This document shows, in pieces, positions 52,421 to 62,514 of a DNA stretch of 64,000 nt (positions within the stretch are counted from its first letter, which is position 1; each line of letters opens with the position of its first letter). The notes beneath the pieces are model-generated. The model did not search any database, was not told the DNA's origin, and saw only the letters and a list, made by a program, of their open reading frames with translations. This stretch comes from Nitrospirillum sp034427435 (lineage in GTDB: Bacteria; Pseudomonadota; Alphaproteobacteria; Azospirillales; Azospirillaceae). The stretch spans positions 806,001 to 870,000 of the forward strand of contig NZ_JAXQNP010000003.1 in assembly GCF_034427435.1 (NCBI RefSeq). Reading direction: 5' to 3'. The position numbers and the translations under genes were made by a program.

Positions 52421-54942
52421 TCAGCGCCGGGGCACCGTGGCGCGACGGGGAGCGGGCGCACGCTTGGGTACGCTCGCCGGGGCAGTGGCAACGGGGCCAG
52501 CGGCAGTGGGGGCGGTGACGGGAGCGGTGGCAACGGGCCCCGGCTCGGGCGCCGCCGCGACGTCCACCGGCGGGGCGGCGGGCGCGTCGGTGATAACCGA
52601 CGTCTCGGCCGGCGGCGGCTCACTGGGAGCGGGGGCCGCCTTGGCCCGGCGCACCTTGGCCGCGGCCGGCTTCGGTGGCTCCGGCGCGGGCGCCGGCTGG
52701 GGCACAGCGTCGCCGGGCGCCTTCTTGGCCGCGACGTCGCGGAATAGGGCCACGATGCTGTCCAGCCGTTCCTGGCCGCGCGTGTCCAGCGCGCCGGCGG
52801 CATTCGCCACCGCCACCAGGGTGTCCGACAGCTGGTGGATCTCCTCCGCCGTGGCGCCGGCCAGCAATTCCGGCAGGGTTTCCAGGGCGGCGGCCGGGTC
52901 CAGCAGCAGCATCAGGAACTGGTCCCGCACCAGTTGCTTGAACTCCGCCAGTTCCAGCCCACGACCGTGGGTGTCGCGCAGGCCGCGCAGGGCGTTGAAG
53001 CCCCGGGCGTCGGCCATGCGCTCGGCCAGGGCCACATGCAGCAGGGCGCGCAGGCCAGCCTCGCGCAGGCCGCCGACATGCAGGCGGCGGCGCAGTTCCG
53101 CCCCCTGCTCCGCCAGGAAGCGGCGGTGCTCCGGCGTTTCGCCCGGGTGGCTGCGCGGCGGGGCGTCATCGGCGTCCAAGCCGAATAGCGCCTGGGTCAG
53201 GGGATGGCCGTAGATGCCCATGAACAGCGCCTCGGCCGTCGCGTCGCGGCGGTCACGATAAACGTCCAGCGCCGTTTCCATGTGATGCGCCAGGTGCTGT
53301 TCCATGCGGCGCCACATATTCTCCTCCCCCACCGCGCGGCGGTCGCGCCGGGCGGCGGCGGCTAGCGCCGGCACCCCGTTCAGCCAGGGGTTGGTCTCGG
53401 AAAACAGCTCATAGCTGAGGCGCAGGGGGTGCAGGTTGCGCAGCGCCTCCGCCGTGGTTTCGCCCACCAGTTGCCGCACCCAGGGCTGCATGAAGTCGCG
53501 GTACAGCCCCAGGGTCACCCGCGACAGGCGGGCCACGGTGGCGAAGCGGCGTTCATCATCCGGCAGCGGCTGCACATGCGCCGCCACGTCATTGATGCTG
53601 CGCGCGGCGAAGCGCAGGACGTTGGGGTCGCCCTCCTGCCCCGACTTGCCGGAGGGGGCGGCCTCGGCCGGCAGGATTTGCGCCTCGTACAGGCCGGGGG
53701 GCAACACGTCGATGAAATCGATGTTGGACGCGAACTCGCGATGCTCCTTCCGCGCCACGGCGGCGGAGACGAAGATGCCCAGATGGCCCACGCTTTCATG
53801 CACGGCGTAGACGATGGTCTGGCCGTGGCAGCGGATGTCGTCCACGCTTTCATACAGGTCGCAGATCCAGCCCAGCGCCTGCGGCGGGGGGAGATGTTGT
53901 CGCCCTTGGAGCAGAAGACGATGATGGGGGAGCGGATGGCCCGCAGGTCGACGCGCACGCCGTCCTTGGTGACGATGTCGGCCGTGGCCAGGCGGTTGCC
54001 CACGAACAGCTTGTCGACGATGTACTGGATTTCCTCGCCGTTCAGCAGGACGTGGCCGTTCCACCACTTCTCAAAACCGAGATAGCGCGGGGCCTCGGTA
54101 TCGACCTTGTCCCACAGGGCGTACTGCTTGCCGACCAGGGTATTGGCGGGGTTCAGGTTCTCAAAGTTCTGCACCAGCCAGGCGCCATCGAACAGGCCGG
54201 CACCCAGATCGCTCGCAAGCGCCGTCAGCCAACTGCCGCCCAGCAGGCCGCCACTGTAGCGCATGGGGTCCTTCCCCCGCTGGCCGGCCCAGAAGGACAA
54301 GGGCGTGCCGGCGATGATGATGGGGCCGAACAGGTCGGGGCGGATGGCGGCCGTCATCATCAATTGCCAGCCGGCCTGGCAGTTGCCGATAACCACCGGC
54401 TTGCCCTCGGCCTCGGGATGCAGCTCGATGACCTTTTCCAGGCAGGCGGCCTCGGCCGCGATCACATCCTCCACCGTCTGGCCCGGGATGGGCCGCGGCA
54501 GGAAGCCGATGAAATAGCAGGGATGGCCGGCACCCAGGGCCACGCCGATCTCGCTGTCCGACTTGAAGCCGCCGATGCCGGGGCCATGGCCGGCCCGGGG
54601 GTCGACAATGACGAAGGGGCGCTTCTTCAGGTCCAGCTCCACACCCGCCGGCGGGATGATGCGCTGCAGCGCATAATTCACCGGCCGGGGCAAGGTGGCG
54701 CCGTCCAGCACGGTTTCGCTCTCGAAGCTCAGCACCGTGGGGGCCGTCTGTGCCATGTGCTCGTGATACTGGGCGCCGCGCTGGCGCAGCACATCCATCA
54801 CCAGGGCGGTGCGCTGGCAGGCGTCGATCGTATACGCCAAGCCATCCTGCCACAGGCGGAAAGGCCAATGATTGCTGGGATCCAGGAAACCCTCCGGCAC
54901 CCGGAACGGGCCCTTAGGGCTGGTCGCGTCGGTAGAAGCCAT
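52421..54942 (-). pseudogene. DUF3141 domain protein, PHA synthase/depolymerase-like (frameshifted as sequenced)
   Basis: About 840 residues if intact. The N-terminal half has an alpha/beta hydrolase-like core (RPFVIVDPRAGHGPGIGGF, IGNCQAGWQ, a Cys-containing elbow like that of PHA synthases). The C-terminal half has helical DUF3141 sequence (DLYESVDDIRCHGQTIVYAVHESVGHLGIF) and a Pro/Ala/Val-rich tail. The frame breaks at a run of six (53886-53891); seven would give KGDNISPPPQALGWICDLY, the normal junction. GAGAGGG precedes the ATG at 54942. It may act on polyhydroxyalkanoate-type polymers, but this is not proven. Confidence 0.83.
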
Positions 54943-55149
54943 CGGCTGTCCCTCTCCAATCCTTCCCGTCCCACTGCCAGGACGACGGAATAACCCCGCG
55001 GGGTGGGAGTATAGCCAACCGCTCCCGCAAGTGCGAAGAAGGTTTTGCGTCGCACAAAGGGGATAGGCCGCCGGGGGTCTCGACCGGCGGCCTATCCCGG
55101 GTCGGGGCGTTCGGGTGTCGCCCACCGCACCGACCGTTCCGTGCGCGGG

Positions 55150-55572
55150 TCAGTAACTGAGGCAGCGATCCCCGGCACCCGCCGCGCCGTCCAGCACGAT
55201 GGCCAATTCGGCGGCCACCGTGCGGGCCTGCCGCCAGGAGGCGCAAGGGATGCGATAGCGCCAGGGCACGGGCTCGCCCGCCCACACCACGATCTGGGCC
55301 AGCGCTTCTGGCCGGGCGATGTCGGCCGGGCGGATGGGTTGGACCGTCACCTGTGCCAGGGGGAAGTCGCCCGCGCGGCGGGGGTCGCTGACCCACACCC
55401 GACCGGCGGCCATGTCCACGATGACGGAGCCGCCCGCCGGCAGGTGGGCGGGCGTGGCGAAGGACCAGTCTGCAGACCGGGGAGTGGGCCGGGGGGACGG
55501 CCCTTCAGAGGGGACGGCGCGTTGGGCCGTGGCGTGGGTGACGAGGTCGATCAGGGTGTTGAAGCCCAACAT
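55150..55572 (-). CDS. Hypothetical protein (140 residues)
   Basis: A soluble-looking protein with no signal peptide. Conserved-looking parts are a beta-rich middle (GGSVIVDMAAGRVWVSDP, LAQVTVQPIRPADIARP) and a tail with paired cysteines (IPCASWRQAR, GDRCLSY). I recognise no family. It lies upstream of the DUF3141 gene on the same strand, 207 bases from its start. Confidence 0.55.
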   Translation of the reverse strand: MLGFNTLIDLVTHATAQRAVPSEGPSPRPTPRSADWSFATPAHLPAGGSVIVDMAAGRVWVSDPRRAGDFPLAQVTVQPIRPADIARPEALAQIVVWAGEPVPWRYRIPCASWRQARTVAAELAIVLDGAAGAGDRCLSY

Positions 55573-55761
55573 GGCGGCATATCCGGCAAGGGTCGTTCAG
55601 GCCCCCATTCAGCCGCCAGACGGGCATTAAAATTCCATAGCAGAAGGCCCTGCCGTTCATTAAAGCCCCCTTGAACCAGGCCAGGACGACCTGGCCGGCA
55701 GCGGGCGGCGCCCCCGGGTTCCCGCCCCCCGGGGCGCCACGCCAGCGCGACCCCGGCGGCC

Positions 55762-57462
55762 CTAGGCCGCCTTGACGCCGGTGATGAAACGCGCGACCTC
55801 GGCGTTCAGGTCCTCCGCCTGATGCGACACGTCGCGGGCGGAGTCCTGCAACTGGCCGGCGGCGGCGCCGGTCGCCACCGCCGCCTGATGCACGCCGGTG
55901 ATGTTGCGGGACACATCCTCCGTCCCCTTGGCGGCCTCGTTCACGCTGCGGGCGATTTCCGAGGTGGTGGCCGACTGTTCCTCGATGGCGGAGGCGATGG
56001 CCATGGCGATGTCCGACATCTGGTTGATGGTGCGGCTGACGCTTTCGATGGCGGCCACGGCCTGGGTCGTCAGGCCCTGGATTTCGCCGATCTGGCTTTC
56101 GATATCGCCGGTCGCCTTGGCCGTCTGGTTGGCCAGGCTTTTCACCTCGCTGGCCACCACGGCGAAGCCCTTGCCCGCTTCACCGGCCCGCGCCGCCTCG
56201 ATGGTGGCGTTCAGGGCCAGCAGGTTGGTCTGGCCGGCGATGTCGCTGATGAGTTGCACGATCTCGCCGATCCGGTGGGCGCTGTCGGCCAGGCGGCGCG
56301 CGGTGCCGCTGGTCTCGGTCGCCTCCTGGATCGCCTTGGTGGCGATGGTGCGCGACTTTTCCACCTGGCTGCCGATCTCCTGCACCGTCGCCACCATCTC
56401 ATCAGTGGCGGACGCCACCGTCTGCACGTTGGCGGAGGCCTGCTGGGCAGCGGCGGCGACGGCACTGGACTGGGCGTTGGTTTGCTCCGCCGTGCTGGTC
56501 ATGCTCTGCGCCGTAGCCTCCATCTCCGTGGCCGCCCCCGCCAGGGCGTCGACCAGCTGGGCCACCTTGGCCTCGAAGCCCTGAACCAGGTTTTCCAGCG
56601 CCTGGGCCCTACGTTCCTTGGCCTGGCGCTCCGCCTCCTGGGCCTGGGCAAGCTCCCGGGCCCGGACCATGCCATCGCGGAACACCTGCAGGGCACGGGC
56701 CAGGGTCCCCACCTCGTCACCGCGATCGGTGTCGGGGATGGCAACCGCCAGGTCGCCGGCGGCCATGGTCTCGACCACGCCCGTGGTGCGGGCGATGGGC
56801 CGGACCACGCCGGCGACGATGACCACCGTGGCGCCAACGCACAGCAGGGCGCTGACGGCTATGGCCGCCCAGGTCATCCACAGGGCGGCCGTGTACAGGG
56901 CCGCCCCCTGGTCGGCGGCCTTCTTGCCCTCAACCCGGTTGAAGTCGGTATCGGCCATGACGCTGCCCTGGGCGGCCTTGAACGCCTTGAGTTCATCGCC
57001 CAGGAACAGCGTCAGGGCCTTCGCCGCCTCCCCCTTGCGGGCCAGATCGTCCACCTGTGCGGCCATCGCCTTGTATTGGACCCAGGTGTCGTCGAAGGCC
57101 TTCATCAGGCGTTCGTCATCCGTGCCCACGGTGATCAGCGGCTGGTAGTCGGCCCGGGCCTTGTCGGCCGCGCCCACCGCCTCGGCGTACTGGGATTCCG
57201 CGGCCTTCAGCAGGGCGGCATCGTTGGCGGCGGCGGCGATGACCAGGCGCCCCTCCACCGCGCGGGCATCGGTCACCGCCACCCCCAGCCGGCCCAAAGC
57301 CGCGGTGGACGGCAGCCAGTTGTCGCGCATGTCGGCCGCGGTATTGCTCACCGCCTCCGTCCGGCTGAGACCGAACAGGCCCAGGCCCAGCGTCGTCAGA
57401 AACACCACCAGAAAAGCCGTCAGGATCTTGAGGCGGATGGAAAGGTTGCGCCAAGCTGTCAT
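55762..57462 (-). CDS. Methyl-accepting chemotaxis protein
   Basis: A 566-residue receptor. A first membrane helix (about 10-34), a periplasmic four-helix ligand domain (about 35-185), a second helix (about 187-220), a HAMP domain (VVRPIARTTGVVETMAAGDL) and the cytoplasmic signalling hairpin. The hairpin tip has the conserved GEIVQLISDIAGQTNLLALN and AARAGEAGKGFAVVASEV that bind CheA and CheW. The 4HB ligand domain does not reveal the ligand. It stands alone, with no che genes nearby. Confidence 0.94.
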   Translation of the reverse strand: MTAWRNLSIRLKILTAFLVVFLTTLGLGLFGLSRTEAVSNTAADMRDNWLPSTAALGRLGVAVTDARAVEGRLVIAAAANDAALLKAAESQYAEAVGAADKARADYQPLITVGTDDERLMKAFDDTWVQYKAMAAQVDDLARKGEAAKALTLFLGDELKAFKAAQGSVMADTDFNRVEGKKAADQGAALYTAALWMTWAAIAVSALLCVGATVVIVAGVVRPIARTTGVVETMAAGDLAVAIPDTDRGDEVGTLARALQVFRDGMVRARELAQAQEAERQAKERRAQALENLVQGFEAKVAQLVDALAGAATEMEATAQSMTSTAEQTNAQSSAVAAAAQQASANVQTVASATDEMVATVQEIGSQVEKSRTIATKAIQEATETSGTARRLADSAHRIGEIVQLISDIAGQTNLLALNATIEAARAGEAGKGFAVVASEVKSLANQTAKATGDIESQIGEIQGLTTQAVAAIESVSRTINQMSDIAMAIASAIEEQSATTSEIARSVNEAAKGTEDVSRNITGVHQAAVATGAAAGQLQDSARDVSHQAEDLNAEVARFITGVKAA

Positions 57463-57944
57463 GATTTTTCCTTTCCTGGAGTCGGGTTGGGATGAGCCAT
57501 CGATTGGGCCACACCATCACCATCCGTCATTCAACTTTTCCGGTTAAGGAGGAGTTAATCGCCGCGTCATCCCCGCGCTCGAGGCATCCTGTGCAAATCA
57601 TTGATATAAATTATTTTATGGGCGACTTCCCTGTACTGGCAGGGTCCGAAACAGCGACAACGCGCGCAAATGCCGCACCCGCAAAAGTGGATTTATCGCG
57701 GTCGGCAGGACCGGCAGGTGGCGGCCTAGGCCGCAAGCGTTAACGACCGGCTAACCCTTGATGGCCTAGTCTCGGCCCCCATCGGCAACCCTGGTCCGAA
57801 GGATCAGCGGTCGCCGCGGGAGAAGGCCGCCGATAACGTCGGCCCCAACAAGGACCCCAAGCGGGAAATCCGCCGGCAGGGTCCGCCACCACCAAGCGAG
57901 AACGGCCCCTTTGGCAGAAGGCGGCCGCAGGATGTGTTTGCGCC
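57463..57944. other. Intergenic region
   Basis: 482 bases between the divergent chemotaxis receptor and solute-binding protein genes. An AT-rich island lies at about 57594-57622, a likely promoter region, and a perfect 14-base palindrome GCGGCCTAGGCCGC at 57721-57734. A frame at 57492-57743 exists on the plus strand but has no family features, so I do not call a gene. Confidence 0.45.
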
Positions 57945-58862
57945 ATGCCCCTGCCCCCTCTTCACCGTTTATGCGCCCTTTGGCTCGCGTTCTGCCTGGT
58001 GGCGATGCCGGCCCTGGCCGCCGGCCGTAACGACGACCCCGTCGACATGGGCGGCCTGGCCGCACCGGTGGCCGCCCCGCCCACCCCGGCGCCGCTGGTG
58101 GTGCACGCCCTGAACCAGGGCACCGCCTCGGCCTATGTGCTGAAGGTGCTGAAGCTGGCGCTGGCCAAAAGCGGCCGGCCCTATGTGCTGAAGATCGACG
58201 ACCACCCCCTGCCCACCGCCCGGGTGCTGCGCCTGCTGGAGCAGCCGGACAACGGCGTGGTGGATGTCTATTGGCTGCCCACGGCCCCGGCGCTGGAGGC
58301 CCATTTCCAGCCGGTGCGGGTGCCGTTGGACCGGGGGCTAATGGGGTATCGCCTGCTGGCGGTGGGTGAGGCCGGACAGGCCAAGGTGCAAGAGGGCCAA
58401 CCCCTGGCCCTGGCGCAGGGAAGCGGGTGGCCGGAAGCCCGCCTGTTGCGCGCCGCCGGCCAGATCGTGCACGAGACGGCGGGCAACCCGTACACCGACA
58501 TCGCCGACGGCGCCGCCGACGCCGTGCCCCGTAGCAGCCTGGATATCGATCAGGAGGTGGAGCGGGCGCAAGCGGCGGGCGTGCCGGTGACGGTGGCGCG
58601 CGATGTCGCCCTGTTCTACCGCGACTTCTACCTCTACTTCTTCGTGGCCAAGCATAACGACCGCCTGGCCGACATGCTGCTGGACGGCCTGTATGAGGCC
58701 TATGCCGACGGCTCCTTCATGGCGCTGTTCCGCAGCGACCCGCAAATCCAGGCGGCCCTGGCCTATACCAAGCAGGGGCGGCGGGTGCTGGCCCTGCCCA
58801 ACCCCGACGCCACCACGCCCACCCGCGCCCTGGCCGCCAGTCTGACGGAAAGCCTGGAATAG
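57945..58862 (+). CDS. Orphan periplasmic solute-binding-like protein
   Basis: A 305-residue secreted protein with a signal peptide (about 1-26, ending PALAAG). The body resembles family 3 solute-binding proteins and the protein at 40750: LKVLKLALAKSGRPYVL, RGLMGYRLLAV, ALAQGSGWPEARLLRAAG, and a closing MLLDGLYEAYADGSFMALF. No transporter genes adjoin it. It is divergent from the chemotaxis receptor, so it could be a ligand-binding partner, but that is only positional. Confidence 0.82.
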   Translation: MPLPPLHRLCALWLAFCLVAMPALAAGRNDDPVDMGGLAAPVAAPPTPAPLVVHALNQGTASAYVLKVLKLALAKSGRPYVLKIDDHPLPTARVLRLLEQPDNGVVDVYWLPTAPALEAHFQPVRVPLDRGLMGYRLLAVGEAGQAKVQEGQPLALAQGSGWPEARLLRAAGQIVHETAGNPYTDIADGAADAVPRSSLDIDQEVERAQAAGVPVTVARDVALFYRDFYLYFFVAKHNDRLADMLLDGLYEAYADGSFMALFRSDPQIQAALAYTKQGRRVLALPNPDATTPTRALAASLTESLE

Positions 58863-58888
58863 CGGCCCGCCGCCCTTCCGCCGCCCCC

Positions 58889-60187
58889 CTACTCCACCAG
58901 GCCCATCGAAACGATGAAAACCAGGTAGAAGGTCAGCGCCAGCATGGCCACCCACAACAGGCCGATGGTGCGCCACAGGGCCCCGAACGTGCCCAGCCGA
59001 TAAGCGCCCTTCAGGTGGGCGTACATGTGGATGGGGGGAACGAAGCACATCAGGACGCCGATGGCATCCGCCCCCAGCCCGGCCCGCGATCCCAGGGCCG
59101 CGACCGCCGTCAGCACCGCCATGAACGAGAGGGAGTGCAGGGCGAAGACCACATGGTCGTAGAGAAAGACGCCGCGCTTGAACAGGAACATCAGCCAGAT
59201 GAAGGGCACCGACAGCGGCACCAGCAGGAAGGACAGCTTGGAGGCTGATTCCTTCATCTTGTAGAGCGTCAGTTCGGGATTGCGCAGGGCGTGGCGGACA
59301 TGCTCCTCCAGCTTGGGCATGCCGAGATCAACGTCGAACAACTGCTTGGAATCGGCCAATTGCTTGGCGGAGCGGGCCCAGGCCGGTTCATCGCTGGTGG
59401 CGGGTTCCGCATCGGGGGCGGCCGGCCCCTCGGCCGTGGGGGCGGCCAGCTTCGTTTCCCCGCCCGTTTCCCCGCCTGCTGGCACCGGCACGGCTTTCCC
59501 AGCGTCCGGGGCAGGCGACGCGGTCGCGGCCTTGACCTTCAGGCCGGCCGCCGCCGCCGCGTCGAAGGCCTTCAGCATGGCCTCCGCCACCTTCAGTTCC
59601 TGCTGGCGCTTGTCCCGGACGGCGGTGGCATCGGCGGTGTCGCGCCCCTCACGCTGAGCCTCCGCCAGATCGTTTTCCGCGTCCTTGAGTTCCCCCTTGG
59701 CGTCGGCGACGGTGGACTCCAACTCCGCCCGGCCTTCCGCCAGGGACTGGTGATCCAGGCTTTTCAGCGGGTTGCCGCCCAGTGACTTCGCCGGCGTATC
59801 GACGAAGGACAGGGAGAAGAACATCAGGAAGACGCAGAACAGGAACAGCGCCAAGGGCGAGACATAGCGCACGCGATGCCCATGGACATAGCGCCGCGTC
59901 AGGCTGCCGGGGCGGAAGGCCAGCATGGGGAAGGTGCGCCACACCTTGCTGTCGAAATGTAGGATGCCGTGGAAGAACTCCTCCACGATGTGCAGCATGG
60001 ACCGGTGGACGTGCCCCGGCTGGCCGCAGGCATGGCAGTAGGCCCCGGTCAGATGCGTGCCGCAATTGGCGCACCGATGGTGACCATCCTCATGGGTGAC
60101 GGCAGCCTGATGCCGTTCGCCCTCGATCGCCCTGGCGACCAGGCCGGCTTCCGCCAGGCCGCCGGCCGCCTCAATCTCCCCGCTCAT
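58889..60187 (-). CDS. DUF3667 domain-containing membrane protein
   Basis: A 432-residue membrane protein. A zinc-ribbon-like start (CANCGTHLTGAYCHACGQ) leads into HFDSKVWRTFPMLAFRPGSLTRRYVHGHRVRYVSPLALFLF, the conserved DUF3667 segment with its first membrane helix. A long charged coiled-coil-like insert follows (about 150-300), then three to four helices at the C-terminus. The function of the family is unknown. Start ATG 60187 has GGGGGG upstream; two earlier ATGs exist. Confidence 0.83.
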   Translation of the reverse strand: MSGEIEAAGGLAEAGLVARAIEGERHQAAVTHEDGHHRCANCGTHLTGAYCHACGQPGHVHRSMLHIVEEFFHGILHFDSKVWRTFPMLAFRPGSLTRRYVHGHRVRYVSPLALFLFCVFLMFFSLSFVDTPAKSLGGNPLKSLDHQSLAEGRAELESTVADAKGELKDAENDLAEAQREGRDTADATAVRDKRQQELKVAEAMLKAFDAAAAAGLKVKAATASPAPDAGKAVPVPAGGETGGETKLAAPTAEGPAAPDAEPATSDEPAWARSAKQLADSKQLFDVDLGMPKLEEHVRHALRNPELTLYKMKESASKLSFLLVPLSVPFIWLMFLFKRGVFLYDHVVFALHSLSFMAVLTAVAALGSRAGLGADAIGVLMCFVPPIHMYAHLKGAYRLGTFGALWRTIGLLWVAMLALTFYLVFIVSMGLVE

Positions 60188-60298
60188 TCCCCTGCCCCCC
60201 AAGGCCATACCCCGCAGCGGCGCGAGGCCGGCGCCGAGGATGCGGGCAGCACGGCTTAATTGCAAGATTGGCGGGGCGCCCTACGGCGTTAGGACGGC

Positions 60299-61039
60299 TT
60301 AAGGGATGAAATAGAAGGGGTTGGGCAGTTTAAAGCCACGCTCGGCATGGCCGCCGGCCAAGTCGCTGTCCTGGTCGCCCATGTTGGCGATGATGGTGTA
60401 GCCCTGGGCCTCGATGCGCGCCCGCTCCGCCGCCTTGTAATCCGCCGCTGAGGGGCCGTGGGCCCCGGGCGCGCGCAGCACCAGGCCGGCCCAGCCCTCA
60501 TAGCCCGCCGCCGCCAGGTTGCGGGCGGTGGCCTCGCGCTCCGTCTCCGGGCGGCCGGTGATGAAAAAGACGGCGACGCCGGCGGCCCGTGCCTGACGGT
60601 AGAGTTCCAGCGTCGGCGCGATGACGGCGGCCCGGCCCATCATCTCCCAGGCCGGGGCGGCACACGGGCCCCGCTGCAGGTCGCAGCCCCCCGCCGTGAT
60701 GTAGCCGAAATCATTGATGCGCAATTGCGGCCAGTTGCTGAGCGAGGTCTCGTCAATGTCCAGCACCAGGGCCGGGCGGGCACCGGCCGGCAGGGTGGCG
60801 GCGCGCGCCTTGACCCAGGCGGCGGCCTCGCCCGCCACACGGGCCAGGTCGCGGTCATAGGCGCCGCTGTCGTGATAGGCCACCAGTTGGGTCTTCACCA
60901 CGCCCAGGTTGGGCAGGTCCGACGCCGGCGCGGTCGTCGCCAGGGGCGCCTGATGGGCGCAACCGGCCAGCATGGCCAGCCCCAGGGCGGCCAAGGCCCG
61001 GATCGACCGGACCCGGATGGATGGGGCGCGAACGGACAT
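60299..61039 (-). CDS. HAD-superfamily acid phosphatase (class B/e(P4)-like), lipoprotein
   Basis: A 246-residue lipoprotein with a lipobox LAMLAGC (Cys27). The HAD domain has the catalytic pair Asp94/Asp96 (LVLDIDETSLSN), the second motif FFITGRPETER and the closing GDQDSDLAGG. This matches the outer-membrane acid phosphatases that dephosphorylate nucleotides such as NMN. The metallophosphoesterase gene lies upstream on the same strand, 14 bases away, so the two may form a phosphate-scavenging operon. Confidence 0.92.
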   Translation of the reverse strand: MSVRAPSIRVRSIRALAALGLAMLAGCAHQAPLATTAPASDLPNLGVVKTQLVAYHDSGAYDRDLARVAGEAAAWVKARAATLPAGARPALVLDIDETSLSNWPQLRINDFGYITAGGCDLQRGPCAAPAWEMMGRAAVIAPTLELYRQARAAGVAVFFITGRPETEREATARNLAAAGYEGWAGLVLRAPGAHGPSAADYKAAERARIEAQGYTIIANMGDQDSDLAGGHAERGFKLPNPFYFIP

Positions 61040-61053
61040 GCGGGCGGGCTCCT

Positions 61054-62514
61054 TCAGGGCTGGGGACAAGCGCAGCGGGTGTAGCCATCGACCTGGGTCT
61101 GGTCCAGGGCGCACAAATACAGCGGCTGACTGTCCGGCGTCATGGCGGAGGCATCTGGCCGGGCGACACTGTAGACGGCGCGATAGCGCACCCTGGCCGG
61201 TCCGCTGTCGCGGATGTGGGCGATGATGTCGCGCAGCGCCTGGGAGGTCAGGACCGGCGCCCCCCAGGCCTGGGCCGTATCGTACTCGGGCAGCCAGCGG
61301 GCGGTGCGCACGCTGGGCCCATCGACCAGATTGGTCAGGTAGTAAGTGGTCAGGCGGGCGACCGAGCCGTCGGCCGCCGCCACCCCCAGCTTGAACGCCG
61401 GGCTTTGCTGGTAGACCGGGCTGACGGCCGGCGTCACCAGCACGGGCACCCCGGCATCGGGAGGACCCACCAGGCGCAAATCGTCCATATGGACATGACC
61501 GGCGAACAGCACCTTCACGATGTCATGGTAGGGCGCCAGCTCCGCCTCGAACCGCGCCTCCATGCCGGGGGCGAACAGTTCGACCGGCGCGGTGCAGGCG
61601 GGCGCCGGCTGGCCGGCGGTGGCCGCCTCCTTGCCCGCCTTGGCCCAGGCGCTGGCGGTGGCATAGCTGTCGATGCCCGGCACGACATGGGTGATCAGCC
61701 AGACGCTGTCGCCGGCCGCCCTGGCATCCGCCAGCGCCTGGTGCAGCCAGGCCAGCGTGGTCTCCTGCGGCGTGTCGCCGGGGCGCCCGCAGCTGTTCTT
61801 GTACTTGCGGGCCAGGGGCACCGTGTCGAAGGACACGATGCGCACACCCTTCAAGGTCGGATGGGGGATGACGTAGTTGCCGGCCAGGCGCCAGTCCTGG
61901 GCTATGGCCGCCTGATCCACTCCGCCGCCAAGACCGGGACCGAAGCCACGGGTCAGCAGCGGCAGGGTGTCCGCCAGGAAAGGACCGTTGGGCGCCACGG
62001 CATAGTCGCCGCAATAGCTGTCGTTGTTGCCCAGCGCCGTCAGCACCGGCACGCCGGGGAAGGTCTGCCGCAGGGTTTCCAGCAGCACCGTCACCGTCTT
62101 CAAGGTGAAGGCGCGGTAGGCCGCGTCATCCCCCTTGTGCGCCGGCAAGGTCTCCTCGAACGTGTCGCGGAAGTCATGGGCCAGCATGTCGCCGGTGTGC
62201 AGGATGTAGGCGGGATGCCGCTGGGCCTGCCGCATGGCCGCGAAGGTGGAGCGAAGCAGGAACCAGTTGCTGTCCCGGCCGAAGGGGGACAGGCGCTGGC
62301 CGGCGGTGCTGTCCAGGATGGCCGGCCACTCCTGGGCGGGCGCGGCGTCCAGCCGGGCGGCCAGGCTGGCATCATCCAAGGGATTGAAATGCAGGTCGCT
62401 GACCACCAGAAAGGGCGCGGCCGGCTTGGCCGCCGGTGTTCCGGGCTCCCCCAACAGGGACAGCCCCATCGCCACCGCCATGACCATGGCCGGCCAGGTC
62501 TTCCGCTTCACCAC
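61054..62514 (-). CDS. Secreted metallophosphoesterase
   Basis: A 486-residue protein of the calcineurin-like phosphoesterase family. A signal-type segment (AMVMAVAMGLSLLG) starts it. The metal-binding motifs are all there: VVSDLHFNP, HTGDMLAHD, TALGNNDSY, WLITHVVPG and FAGHVHMDD. It resembles acid sphingomyelinase-like and cyclic-nucleotide phosphodiesterase-like secreted enzymes. I propose the GTG at 62514 because AAGAGG lies upstream; the frame is open to 62763. It is 14 bases upstream of the acid phosphatase. Confidence 0.85.
   Translation of the reverse strand: MVKRKTWPAMVMAVAMGLSLLGEPGTPAAKPAAPFLVVSDLHFNPLDDASLAARLDAAPAQEWPAILDSTAGQRLSPFGRDSNWFLLRSTFAAMRQAQRHPAYILHTGDMLAHDFRDTFEETLPAHKGDDAAYRAFTLKTVTVLLETLRQTFPGVPVLTALGNNDSYCGDYAVAPNGPFLADTLPLLTRGFGPGLGGGVDQAAIAQDWRLAGNYVIPHPTLKGVRIVSFDTVPLARKYKNSCGRPGDTPQETTLAWLHQALADARAAGDSVWLITHVVPGIDSYATASAWAKAGKEAATAGQPAPACTAPVELFAPGMEARFEAELAPYHDIVKVLFAGHVHMDDLRLVGPPDAGVPVLVTPAVSPVYQQSPAFKLGVAAADGSVARLTTYYLTNLVDGPSVRTARWLPEYDTAQAWGAPVLTSQALRDIIAHIRDSGPARVRYRAVYSVARPDASAMTPDSQPLYLCALDQTQVDGYTRCACPQP

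Noticed and set aside
55822..57495. 557-codon plus-strand frame opposite the chemotaxis receptor
   Set aside because: Antisense shadow of a clear receptor gene.
57492..57743. 83-codon plus-strand frame between the receptor and solute-binding genes
   Set aside because: No domain and no clear ribosome site; composition fits intergenic DNA.
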